Source: Actinomycetota bacterium
GTDB taxonomy: Bacteria; Actinomycetota; Thermoleophilia; Gaiellales; Gaiellaceae
Assembly (NCBI GenBank): GCA_004366385.1
Contig: ML178785.1
Span: 1-64,000 of the forward strand
DNA length: 64,000 nt
Direction: 5' to 3'
The notes under the pieces are model-generated. The model did no database searches and was not told where the DNA came from. It saw only the letters and a program-made list of their open reading frames with translations. Both the position numbers and the translations under genes were made by a program. Shown in pieces: positions 8,200 through 16,618 of the stretch. Each line of letters begins with the position of its first letter. Position 1 is the stretch's first letter.

Positions 8200-9360
8200 T
8201 CACGACGTGACGACGTCGACCGTGTCCGCGAAGCGCCGGTGGAGCGGCCGCTCGCTGCCGTCGCCTCGCAGCAGGCCGCTCTTCCACGCGTTGCCGTCGC
8301 TGTCCGCGAACGTGAACCAGACGAAGACCTCGATCTCGGGCGCCTCCGCCGCGAGCTCGAGTGCGCGGGACGCGTACTCCGCCTGCACGTCCTCGGGGAC
8401 GCCGCGGGGCTCGTCGGGCGCGGCGGCGTACGCGAGCTCCGTGACCCAGAGCGGGGACTCGTCGCGCTCGAACCACTCGTTCAGCGCGTCCGCGAAGCGG
8501 CCCATCGAGGTGAGCGTGACCACCGGCCAACGCGACTCCCCGTCCGGCGGCACGCCCGACTGGACGGGGTACGGGTGGTGCGCCCAGGCGTCGAACTCGA
8601 TGCGCGGCTGCTCCGCGGCGAGGAGTTGCGCGAACGTCGCGGGCGCGTGGCGGTCCTGCATGCCCTCGGGCGACGGCTCGTCGCGGCCGTGCGACGCCGT
8701 CTCGCCGGCGGCGACGAGCGCGTCCGGATTCGCCTCCCTGATCCCCTCGTGCGCGGCACGGTAGAGCGCGGCGTACAGCCCCGGCGAGACCGACCGCCCG
8801 GCGTCGTCGAACTGCGGCGCGAGGAACAGCTCGATGTTCGGCTCGTTCCACACCGACCAGCGGCGCACCGACGGGTACCGCTCCGCCAAGGCGTGCGCGA
8901 ACTCCCGCAGCGTCGCGGGGTCGGTCGGGACGCGGTTCGGCCCGAGGCCGCCGTTCGCCCAGCCCGGGGTGCCCCAGATCGTGAGCATGACCTCCATCTC
9001 TCTCGCTTCCGCGGACGCGACGAGCTCGTCGAGCTCGTGGAGACGCGGCTCGACGAACGGAAGCTCGCCCGGCGCGGGCCGCTCGGGAGCGGCCTCGTAC
9101 CAGCGCACGAGCGCCCGGACGAGCCCCGCGCCGGTCGCCTGTGCCCGGTCGAGCAGCTGCGCCCGCTCGGGGTGCCAGCGGAAGCTCGCGTCGTCCATGA
9201 ACCCGACGAGCACGGGCGGCCCGGCCGGCTCCGCGAGAGGCGGCAGGAACGGGACACGCAGGCCGTCCGGCTCGGCCCGGTTGAGCGCGGTCACGCCGAC
9301 GCCTGCGACGAGACCGAGGGCGAGGGCTGCCGCGATCAGACTCGTGCGACGTCTGCTCAC
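8200..9360 (-). CDS. Exported clan GH-A glycoside hydrolase-like protein
   Basis: 386 aa with an N-terminal signal anchor (RRRTSLIAAALALGLVAGVGVTAL). The TIM-barrel signatures of retaining clan GH-A enzymes (GH39/GH5-like) are visible: VRRWSVWNEPNIELFL gives the acid/base Glu after Asn, and SPLWVTELAYAAAP gives the nucleophile Glu near strand 7. HHPYP and FVWFTFADSDGNAW also fit. It probably acts on an extracellular glycan; the substrate cannot be told. It is divergent from cbs at 9444 and in the same orientation as the MOSC gene 35 nt downstream. Confidence 0.82.
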   Translation of the reverse strand: MSRRRTSLIAAALALGLVAGVGVTALNRAEPDGLRVPFLPPLAEPAGPPVLVGFMDDASFRWHPERAQLLDRAQATGAGLVRALVRWYEAAPERPAPGELPFVEPRLHELDELVASAEAREMEVMLTIWGTPGWANGGLGPNRVPTDPATLREFAHALAERYPSVRRWSVWNEPNIELFLAPQFDDAGRSVSPGLYAALYRAAHEGIREANPDALVAAGETASHGRDEPSPEGMQDRHAPATFAQLLAAEQPRIEFDAWAHHPYPVQSGVPPDGESRWPVVTLTSMGRFADALNEWFERDESPLWVTELAYAAAPDEPRGVPEDVQAEYASRALELAAEAPEIEVFVWFTFADSDGNAWKSGLLRGDGSERPLHRRFADTVDVVTS

Positions 9361-9443
9361 GCAGCTCGAAGGATTCCCGACGAGGCGGAGGGCGAAACGG
9401 CGCGCGGGCCGCCGCGGAGCGTCCCGGATACGCTTGCGCTCCG

Positions 9444-10859
9444 ATGGCGCGCCGCGAATACCCGACCGTCCTCGAGCTCGTGGGCTCGACGCCGATCGTC
9501 CGGCTCGAGAAGCTCTCGCGCGAGGTCCCGGGCGAGCTGCTGGCGAAGCTCGAGTACCTGAACCCCGGCGGCTCCGTGAAGGATCGCATCGGGCTCGCGA
9601 TGATCGAGGCCGCGGAGCGGGACGGCCGCCTGCGCCCCGGCGGCACCATCGTCGAGCCGACCTCCGGCAACACCGGGGTCGGGCTCGCGATCGCCGCGGC
9701 GCTCCGCGGCTACCGCTGCATCTTCGTCATGCCCGACAAGATGAGCCAGGAGAAGATCTCGATGCTGCGCGCGTACGGCGCCGAGGTCGTGATCACGCCG
9801 ACGGCGGTCGACCCCCACTCGCCCGAGAGCTACTACATGGTCTCCGATCGGCTCGCGGAGGAGATCCCGGGCGGCTTCAAACCCGACCAGTACTCGAACC
9901 AGGCGAACCCGCAGGCGCACTACGAGACGACCGGGCCCGAGATCTGGGAGCAGACCGACGGCGGCCAGGTGGACGCGATCGTCATCTCCGTCGGTACCGG
10001 CGGCACGATCACCGGGGTCGGCCGCTACTTCAAGGAGCAGGGCTCGAAGGCGCTCATCGTCGGCGTCGACCCCGAGGGCTCGGTCTTCACTGCCGACGAG
10101 GAGCACCCCGAGGGCCCGTACCTCGTCGAGGGCATCGGCAAGGAGTGCTGGCCGGACACGCTCGACTCCTCCGTCGTGGACGAGTGGGTGCGCGTGACCG
10201 ACCGCGACTCGTTCCTCATGGCGCGGCGGCTGGCGCGCGAGGAGGGGTTGCTCGTCGGCGGCTCGACCGGCACGACGGCATGGGCGGGGATGGAGGTCGC
10301 GAAGCGGCTCGGGCCGGAGGCGCGCGTCCTCATGCTCTTCCCCGATTCCGGCCGCTCGTACCTCTCGAAGCTGTACGACGACAACTGGATGATCCAGTAC
10401 GGGTTCCTCGAGCGGGCCACGCCTCCGCCCGCGGTCGAGGAGGTGCTCCGCTTCCGGCGCGTCGGACACGAGGTGCCGGACCTGGTCACGATCGGGACGC
10501 ACGAGAAGGTCGGCGCGGCGATCGGCGTGATGCAGAAGTACGGGATCTCGCAGCTCCCGGTCGTCCGCAACGAGCCGGTGGACTCGCTCGCGGACGTCGT
10601 CGGCTCGCTCCAAGAGCGCGGGCTGCTCGAGCGGGTGTTCCTGAACGCGGACGCGCTGAACGAGGACGTGGCGGTCGCGATGCAGCCGCCGCTGCCGGCG
10701 GTGGACGCGGACGCGTCGCTCGACGAGGTCTACGAGGGTCTCTCCGGCCCGGCCGCCGCGGTCGTGGTCGCGAGCGGCGGCAGGCCGACCGGGATCCTCA
10801 CGCGCTCCGACCTGCTCGAGTTCCTGTCGGCGCGGCGCAGCCAGGTAGACGGCGCCTAG
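9444..10859 (+). CDS. cbs: Cystathionine beta-synthase
   Basis: 471 aa PLP enzyme of transsulfuration, joining serine and homocysteine to cystathionine. PLP Lys46 sits in NPGGSVKDRIGL and the Asn loop is TSGNTG (about 73-78); VGTGGTITGVGRYFKE binds the phosphate. After about residue 340 come two CBS domains (HEKVGAAIGVMQKYGISQLPVV and a second ending GILTRSDLLEFL), so this is a CBS rather than a plain cysteine synthase. No heme domain is present. TACGCT (9429-9434) lies 9 nt before the ATG. The stop overlaps the convergent EamA gene by 4 nt. Confidence 0.93.
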   Translation: MARREYPTVLELVGSTPIVRLEKLSREVPGELLAKLEYLNPGGSVKDRIGLAMIEAAERDGRLRPGGTIVEPTSGNTGVGLAIAAALRGYRCIFVMPDKMSQEKISMLRAYGAEVVITPTAVDPHSPESYYMVSDRLAEEIPGGFKPDQYSNQANPQAHYETTGPEIWEQTDGGQVDAIVISVGTGGTITGVGRYFKEQGSKALIVGVDPEGSVFTADEEHPEGPYLVEGIGKECWPDTLDSSVVDEWVRVTDRDSFLMARRLAREEGLLVGGSTGTTAWAGMEVAKRLGPEARVLMLFPDSGRSYLSKLYDDNWMIQYGFLERATPPPAVEEVLRFRRVGHEVPDLVTIGTHEKVGAAIGVMQKYGISQLPVVRNEPVDSLADVVGSLQERGLLERVFLNADALNEDVAVAMQPPLPAVDADASLDEVYEGLSGPAAAVVVASGGRPTGILTRSDLLEFLSARRSQVDGA

Positions 10860-11797
10860 GCCGCCTGGTCGAGTGGCTCGGGGCGAGGCTTCGGCTTCGC
10901 GGCGGCGTGCGCCCGGCGAGGCGTCTCGGCTCGGATCGCCGCGTACACGGCGCCGATGATCAGCACGGAGCCGAGGAGCGCGAGCGGGCCAGGGCGCTCG
11001 GCGAGGAGGAGGACGCCGAGCGCGATGGCCACGAGCGGGTTCACGTACTGGTGCGTCACGACGAGCGAGATCGGAGCCACGCGCAGGAGCCACGCGTAGG
11101 CGGTGAAGCCGACGAGCGAGCCGACGATCACGAGGTAGACCCACGCGAGCACGGCGTCGGTGGCGAAGGTCGAGGCGCCGACCTGGCCCCACTCTCCGAC
11201 CGCGAGCGCACCCAGGCTGAGGAGGAGCCCGCCCGCGAGCATCTCGTACACGGCAGCCACGAAGGGGTCGCGCGGCATGCCGAGCCGGCCCGAGAGGAAC
11301 GACCCGATCGACCACGAGATCGTCGCGGAGATCATGATCGCGAGCCCGAGCGCGGTCGACCCGGAGCCGAGGCCCGGGGCGACGACGAGCCCGAGGCCGA
11401 GGAGGCCGGCCAGCGTCGAGAGCCTGGTCGCGCGCGCCACGTCCTGCCCGGCCGCGAGCCGCATGAGGATGATCTGGAGCGGCACCGTCCCGGCGATCAT
11501 CGCGGCGACGCTCGAGTCGATCCGGGTCTCGGCGACGTGAACGAGGCCGACGCCGACGGTCAGCAGCAGCAGCCCGGCGATCGAGCTCCCGAGGAGCTCG
11601 CGGCGCGAGACGCGCAGGCTCGTCCCGCGCAGGGCGAGGACGGCGGCGAGGATCGAGCCGGCCACGAGGAAGCGGCTGCCGCCGGCGAGGAGCGGCGGCA
11701 TCGTCTCGACCGCGACCTTGATCCCGAAGTAGGTCGAGCCCCACACGATCCACACCGTGACGAGGGCGATCCAGACGTGTTTGGGGGGCGCGGTCAT
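10856..11797 (-). CDS. EamA/DMT family permease
   Basis: 313 aa, ten predicted hydrophobic segments in two EamA repeats. IVWGSTYFGIKVAVETMPPLLAGGSRFL is the classic start of the first repeat, and VVTHQYVNPLVAIALGVLLLAERPG the end of the second. Such proteins export metabolites or amino acids; the substrate is unknown. I chose ATG 11797 (MTAPPKHVW); an in-frame upstream ATG would add about 20 non-membrane residues. A basic, Pro-rich C-terminal tail follows the last segment. Confidence 0.88.
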   Translation of the reverse strand: MTAPPKHVWIALVTVWIVWGSTYFGIKVAVETMPPLLAGGSRFLVAGSILAAVLALRGTSLRVSRRELLGSSIAGLLLLTVGVGLVHVAETRIDSSVAAMIAGTVPLQIILMRLAAGQDVARATRLSTLAGLLGLGLVVAPGLGSGSTALGLAIMISATISWSIGSFLSGRLGMPRDPFVAAVYEMLAGGLLLSLGALAVGEWGQVGASTFATDAVLAWVYLVIVGSLVGFTAYAWLLRVAPISLVVTHQYVNPLVAIALGVLLLAERPGPLALLGSVLIIGAVYAAIRAETPRRAHAAAKPKPRPEPLDQAA

Positions 11798-11917
11798 GTC
11801 AAGGGAACGTTCGGGCGGGTGTTCCTGTGAGAACGTCAGTGGTAGCGGTCGCAGTTCCATTACCGCCATGGAAGGTTTCGATGGAATCGAACGCTCACGC
11901 TTATGTACCCTCACGCC

Positions 11918-13249
11918 GTGACCCCACTCCCCGACGGCTGGCTCGACGAGCTCGCGTCGTTCCTCGCGATCCCGAGCGTCAGCGCCGACCCCGCGTACGC
12001 CGACGACGTCACGCGCGCGGCCGAGTGGGTCGCGGGCTACGTGCGGAGGCTGGGCGGCGAGGTGGAGCTGCGCGAGGACGGCCGACTCGTCGTCGGCGAG
12101 ATCCCGGGGCCGCCCGGCGCGCCGACCGTCCTCGTCTACGGCCACTACGACGTGCAGCCGCCGGACCCGCTCGAGCTCTGGGAGTCGGACCCGTTCGCGG
12201 CCGAGGCTCGCGGCGAGTGGCTGTACGCCCGCGGTGTCGCCGACGACAAGGGCCAGCTCTGGATGCAGCTCAAGGCGATCGAGTCCCTCGTCGAAGACGG
12301 CGGCGCGCCCGTGACCTTCCGCGTCGTCTGCGACGGGGAGGAGGAGACGGGCGGGAACGCGATCTCGCGCTTCCTCGACGCCGACGACGGGCCCGCCGAC
12401 GCGTGCGTCTGCCTCGACGGCTGGATGAAGCGCCGGAACACGCCGGAGCTCGTGGTCGCGACGCGCGGCCTCGTTGCGCTCGATCTCGACGTCAAGACAG
12501 GTGATCGCGACTTGCACTCCGGCCACTACGGCGGCACCGCGCTGAACGCGATCCACGCGCTCGCGACCGCTCTCACGGCCCTGTTCCCCGAGAGCGGCCG
12601 TCTGCCTGAGCCGCTGCGCGCGGGCGTGACGCCGCCGGACGAGGACGAGCTCGCCGGCTGGGCGGAGCTCCCTCCCGGCGCCGAGGAGCTCGCGCGCGTC
12701 GGCGCCGTCCCGCTCGACGAGCGCGCGGCCCAGGAGTTCTACGAGCGCGCCTTCGTCGAGCCGTCGCTCGACGTCACGGGGATCCTCGGCGGCAAGCCCG
12801 GCCTCCGGAACACGACGCTCGTCTCGCGCGCGTCCGCAGGCGTGACGATCCGGGTCGCGCCCGGCCAGGACGCGCACGAGCTCGCAGCAGCGGCCGAGCG
12901 CCTCCTCCGCGACGCCCTCCCCGCGGGTGCGGCGATGGACGTCGCGGTCGAGGTCACGCCGCCGGCCGTCCTCCCCCGCGACACCGAGGCTCTCCGCCTC
13001 GCGCGCGACGCCTTCGAGCGCGTCTTCGGCCGCCGGCCGCTCGTCGTCCGCGCGGGCGGCACGCTCCCGATCCTCGCCGCGCTCGCGCGTCGAGGCATCC
13101 CGACCGTGATGACGGGGCTCGCGCTCCCGGACAGCCACACGCACTCCCCGAACGAGCGGATGCTGCTCGAGACGTTCCCGCTCGGCGTCGCCGCCGCGCG
13201 CGAGACCTACCTCGCGCTCGCCTCCCTTCCCGCGGCCCGAGGAGGCTGA
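11918..13249 (+). CDS. M20 family metallopeptidase (dipeptidase)
   Basis: 443 aa di-zinc peptidase of the M20/ArgE-DapE-CPG2 group. Metal and catalytic motifs are VYGHYDVQPPDP, the Asp in GVADDKGQ, the catalytic Glu in CDGEEETGG and the terminal His in DSHTHSPNE. A dimerisation insert begins at VKTGDRDLHSGHYGG. It is cytoplasmic, with no signal peptide, and the length fits. I prefer GTG 11918 to ATG 11903 because TACCCT (11906-11911) ends exactly 6 nt before it, the leaderless signal used by neighbouring genes. Confidence 0.9.
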   Translation: MTPLPDGWLDELASFLAIPSVSADPAYADDVTRAAEWVAGYVRRLGGEVELREDGRLVVGEIPGPPGAPTVLVYGHYDVQPPDPLELWESDPFAAEARGEWLYARGVADDKGQLWMQLKAIESLVEDGGAPVTFRVVCDGEEETGGNAISRFLDADDGPADACVCLDGWMKRRNTPELVVATRGLVALDLDVKTGDRDLHSGHYGGTALNAIHALATALTALFPESGRLPEPLRAGVTPPDEDELAGWAELPPGAEELARVGAVPLDERAAQEFYERAFVEPSLDVTGILGGKPGLRNTTLVSRASAGVTIRVAPGQDAHELAAAAERLLRDALPAGAAMDVAVEVTPPAVLPRDTEALRLARDAFERVFGRRPLVVRAGGTLPILAALARRGIPTVMTGLALPDSHTHSPNERMLLETFPLGVAAARETYLALASLPAARGG

Positions 13250-13264
13250 TACAACACCCGGACG

Positions 13265-14755
13265 TTGCGCGCCACACCCTCGACTCGGGCCGGGCGCGCT
13301 GCGCTCCTGACCACCGCCTGCGTGCTGCTGGCGCTCGCGGCCGGGCTCGCGCCCGCCGGCGGCGGGCCGGCGCAGGACACGCGGCCGAACATCGTCGTCA
13401 TCCAGACCGACGACCAGACCGCCGACTCGCTCCGGTACCTGGCCAACGTCCGCCGGCTGCTCGTGCGCGAGGGCGTGAGCTTCGAGAACTCCTTCGCGTC
13501 GTACCCGCTGTGCTGCCCGTCGCGTGCCACCTTCCTGACCGGCCGGTACGCGCACAACCACGGCGTCCTCGGGAACGAGCCGCCCCGCGGCGGCTACCCC
13601 GCCCTCGACCACTCGAGCACGCTCCCGATCTGGCTCCAGCGCGCGGGTTACCACACGGCGTTCGTGGGCAAGTACCTGAACGGGTACGGCGAGTCCGGGG
13701 ACAAGCGGGTGATCCCGCCGGGCTGGAGCGACTGGCGCGCTGCGCTGCGCAAGCCGGGCTCGCGCAGCCTCCTCTACCTCGGTTTCACGCTGAACGAGAA
13801 CGGCGTGCTCGTCGAGTACCCGCGCAGCCGCCACAACTACCTCACGGACGTGTTCACGCAGCATGCGGTCGACGCCGTCGAGCTCGGCGCCTCGACCGGC
13901 ACGCCGTTCTTCCTCTGGCTCGCGCACTTCGCGCCGCACGCCGGGCGGCCGCTCGACGCCGACGACATCCAGGCACCCGGCGTGACGCTCAACCCCAGGC
14001 CTGCGGGACGGCACAAGGACGCGTTCGCGGGCGAGCCGTTCCTCCCGCCGCCCTCCTTCGACGAGCGGGACGTGTCCGACAAGCCGCCGTACGTGCGGAA
14101 CCGCAAGCGCCTGAGCGCCCTCCAGATCGACGCGATCCGGGAGGCGCACGAGCAGCGGCTCGAGTCGCTGCTCGCGGTCGACGAGGGCGTGGCGGCCGTC
14201 GTCGACGCGCTGCGCGAGACGGGCGCGCTGGCGAACACCGTCATCGTCTTTACCTCCGACAACGGGTACCTGCTGGGAGAGCACCGCCTCACTCCCGACC
14301 GCGGGAAGGGGTCGCCGTACGAGCCGTCCGTCCGCGTCCCGCTCGTCGTGCGCGGGCCGGATCTCCCCCGCGGCCGGCGCATCGTCGAGAACGTCTCGAA
14401 CGTCGACCTCGCGCCGACGATCCTCTCCCTCGCGCGAGCCGCGCCCGGCCATCCCCTCGACGGCGCCTCGCTGCTTCCGCTCGCCCGCGGCCAGACGAAG
14501 ACCCTCGGGCGCGACCTGCTGTTCGCCTCGAGCACGTTCACCGCGATCCGTACCGAGCGCTGGCTGTACGTCGTGCACAAGGAGGGCTCGAAGGAGCTGT
14601 ACGACCTGAGGGCCGACCCGCACCAGCTCAGGAGCAGACACGCGGACCGTGCGGTGCGAGGGGTCAGGGCCGAGCTCGCGAGACGGCTCGCGCTCCTCCG
14701 CACGTGTGCAGGCCCGCGCTGCCGGCGCGCCGATCTCGGCCGTCCCGCGCGGTAG
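13265..14755 (+). CDS. Secreted type I sulfatase, copy 1
   Basis: 496 aa with signal peptide (RAALLTTACVLLALAAGLAPAGG). The formylglycine-type active site is CCPSRATFLTG (C-x-P-S-R, about residue 82 on), preceded by the metal-binding DDQTADSLR and followed by FVGKYLNGYG and TSDNGYLLGEHRL. It should hydrolyse a sulfate ester outside the cell after Cys-to-formylglycine conversion; no maturation enzyme is in the window. TTG 13265 is the only plausible start. It is paralogous to the next gene along its whole length, a tandem duplication. Confidence 0.9.
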   Translation: MRATPSTRAGRAALLTTACVLLALAAGLAPAGGGPAQDTRPNIVVIQTDDQTADSLRYLANVRRLLVREGVSFENSFASYPLCCPSRATFLTGRYAHNHGVLGNEPPRGGYPALDHSSTLPIWLQRAGYHTAFVGKYLNGYGESGDKRVIPPGWSDWRAALRKPGSRSLLYLGFTLNENGVLVEYPRSRHNYLTDVFTQHAVDAVELGASTGTPFFLWLAHFAPHAGRPLDADDIQAPGVTLNPRPAGRHKDAFAGEPFLPPPSFDERDVSDKPPYVRNRKRLSALQIDAIREAHEQRLESLLAVDEGVAAVVDALRETGALANTVIVFTSDNGYLLGEHRLTPDRGKGSPYEPSVRVPLVVRGPDLPRGRRIVENVSNVDLAPTILSLARAAPGHPLDGASLLPLARGQTKTLGRDLLFASSTFTAIRTERWLYVVHKEGSKELYDLRADPHQLRSRHADRAVRGVRAELARRLALLRTCAGPRCRRADLGRPAR

Positions 14756-14877
14756 CGGCGACACCTCTGACACCCTGCCGGTCCGCAGCGGCCGCTACCC
14801 TCGGAGGCCGATCGAACGTCATACGAGGCAAGCGGCCCACGGGCGGTGGGCCGGCGCCGACTGGAGAAGGGGGTCTC

Positions 14878-16602
14878 CTGAAAGCTCGATCACAGGTCGT
14901 CCGACGTGTTCTCCTGCCCGCCGTGGCGTGCGCGCTCACCGTGCTCGCGGCGGGGTCGCAGGCTGCGCCGGCGGTCACGCAGCAGGCGGACCCGAGGCCG
15001 AACATCGTGGTCATCCAGACCGACGACCAGACGGCGGACTCGCTTCGCTACCTGGCGAACGTCCGGCGCCTGCTCGTGCGCCAGGGTGTGAGCTTCGACG
15101 ACTCCTTCGCGTCGTACCCGCTCTGCTGCCCGTCGCGGGCGACGTTCCTGACCGGCCAGTACGCGCACAACCACGGCGTGCGCGGCAACGAGCCGCCGCT
15201 CGGCGGGTACACCGCGCTGGATCATTCGAACACGCTGCCCGTCTGGCTCCAGCGCGCCGGGTACCAGACCTCGTTCGTCGGGAAGTACCTGAACGGCTAC
15301 GGGAGCGCGGACAACCGGACAGAGGTGCCGCCGGGCTGGAGCGACTGGCGCGCGGCCGTGCGGGCGCCCGGGGAGGGCACGCTCTCGTACGTCGGCCCCA
15401 TCCTGAACGAGAACGGCGCGATCGTCGCCTACCCGCCGACCCAGGCCAACTACCAGACGGACGTCTTCACCAGGAAGGCGGTCGACGCGATCCGGCGGGG
15501 CGCCTCGTCGAGCGAGCCGTTCTTCCTCTGGCTCGCCTACTTCGCGCCGCACAGCGGGCTGCCCGTCGACGCAGACGACATCCCAGCGCCGGGCGTCAGG
15601 CTGACCCCCTCGCCCGCCGCGCGCCACCGTGACGCGTTCTCCACGGAGCCGGTCCCGTGGACGCCTGCGTTCGACGAGGCGGACGTCTCCGACAAGCCGC
15701 GCGCGGTGCGCACCCTCCCGCGGCTGACGACCGACCAGCTCGTGGCGCTCCAGGAGGCCTACCAGCAGCGGCTCGAGTCGCTGCTCGCGGTGGACGAGGG
15801 CGTCGCAGCCGTCGTCGACGCGCTGCGGACGACCGGCGAGCTCGAGAGCACGCTCGTCGTCTTTACCTCCGACAACGGGTTCCTGCACGGCGAGCACCGC
15901 ATCCTCCCCGACCGCGGGAAGGGCTGGCCGTACGAGGTCTCGGCTCGGGTCCCGCTCGTCATCCGCGGCCCCGGGATCCCGCGCAACCGGCGGGTCAAGG
16001 ACCTCGCCGCGAACGTCGATCTCGCGCCGACGATCCTCCAGCTCGCGAAGGCGGCGCCTGGCCGCGTCCTCGACGGCCGTTCGCTGCTCCCGCTCGTGCG
16101 CGACCCGCTGGCCGACTACGGCCGCGACCTCCTGCTCGAGTCGAGCACGTACATCGCGATCCGCACGGAGCGGTACGTGTTCATCGCGTACCACAAGCTC
16201 CGCGGGCGCGAGCTCTACGACCTCCGGACCGACCCGTACCAGCTGCAGAGCCGCCACGACGACCCCGCGTTCCGCGAGATTCGTACCGAGCTGGCGCAGC
16301 GGCTCGGGAGCCTCGGCACCTGCTTCGGAGCCTCCTGCTACGCGGGCCCGCGGCTCCGGCTGCGCCTGAGCCGGCAGGCGAACCTGTCGGTGCGCGCCCG
16401 GATCGGCGGCGAGGACGCCTCGTGGATCGCGTCGACACGCTTCTACGTGAACGGGAAGCCGGTGGCCGCCCGCTCGCGCGCGCCGTTCGGCGCCATCCTT
16501 CCGCGCTCGCTGGTGCGGAGCGGGGCGACGATCCGGGCCCACGTCCGGACGACGGACGGCCGCAGCGTGACGATCACGCGCAAGGTCGCCACGCCCGGGT
16601 AG
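14878..16602 (+). CDS. Secreted type I sulfatase, copy 2 (probable CTG start)
   Basis: 574 aa. Shares the sulfatase core with copy 1: DDQTADSLRYLANVRRLLVR, CCPSRATFLTG, TSDNGFLHGEHRI. It adds an 80-residue C-terminal beta domain (RLRLRLSRQANLSVRARIGG to VTITRKVATPG), perhaps Ig-like. No ATG, GTG or TTG fits the N-terminus. CTG 14878 gives MKARSQVVRRVLLPAVACAL, a textbook signal peptide, and is preceded by a strong Shine-Dalgarno (GGAGAAGGGGG, 14863-14873). A likely extracellular sulfate-ester hydrolase, substrate unknown. A 122-nt spacer separates it from copy 1. Confidence 0.9.
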   Translation: MKARSQVVRRVLLPAVACALTVLAAGSQAAPAVTQQADPRPNIVVIQTDDQTADSLRYLANVRRLLVRQGVSFDDSFASYPLCCPSRATFLTGQYAHNHGVRGNEPPLGGYTALDHSNTLPVWLQRAGYQTSFVGKYLNGYGSADNRTEVPPGWSDWRAAVRAPGEGTLSYVGPILNENGAIVAYPPTQANYQTDVFTRKAVDAIRRGASSSEPFFLWLAYFAPHSGLPVDADDIPAPGVRLTPSPAARHRDAFSTEPVPWTPAFDEADVSDKPRAVRTLPRLTTDQLVALQEAYQQRLESLLAVDEGVAAVVDALRTTGELESTLVVFTSDNGFLHGEHRILPDRGKGWPYEVSARVPLVIRGPGIPRNRRVKDLAANVDLAPTILQLAKAAPGRVLDGRSLLPLVRDPLADYGRDLLLESSTYIAIRTERYVFIAYHKLRGRELYDLRTDPYQLQSRHDDPAFREIRTELAQRLGSLGTCFGASCYAGPRLRLRLSRQANLSVRARIGGEDASWIASTRFYVNGKPVAARSRAPFGAILPRSLVRSGATIRAHVRTTDGRSVTITRKVATPG

Positions 16603-16618
16603 CGGAGCGCTTCCGCCC

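Noticed and set aside
11800..11870. GTTC/GAAC pairs near 11.8 kb as a second LexA box
   Set aside because: The half-sites are in the wrong order or spacing (no GAAC-N4-GTTC), so it does not match the operator.
10856..14773. 1305-codon minus-strand open frame
   Set aside because: Only the first-named 313-aa EamA permease (10856-11797) is real; the rest is the reverse shadow of the peptidase and sulfatase genes with Arg/Val/Ala-rich, motif-free sequence.
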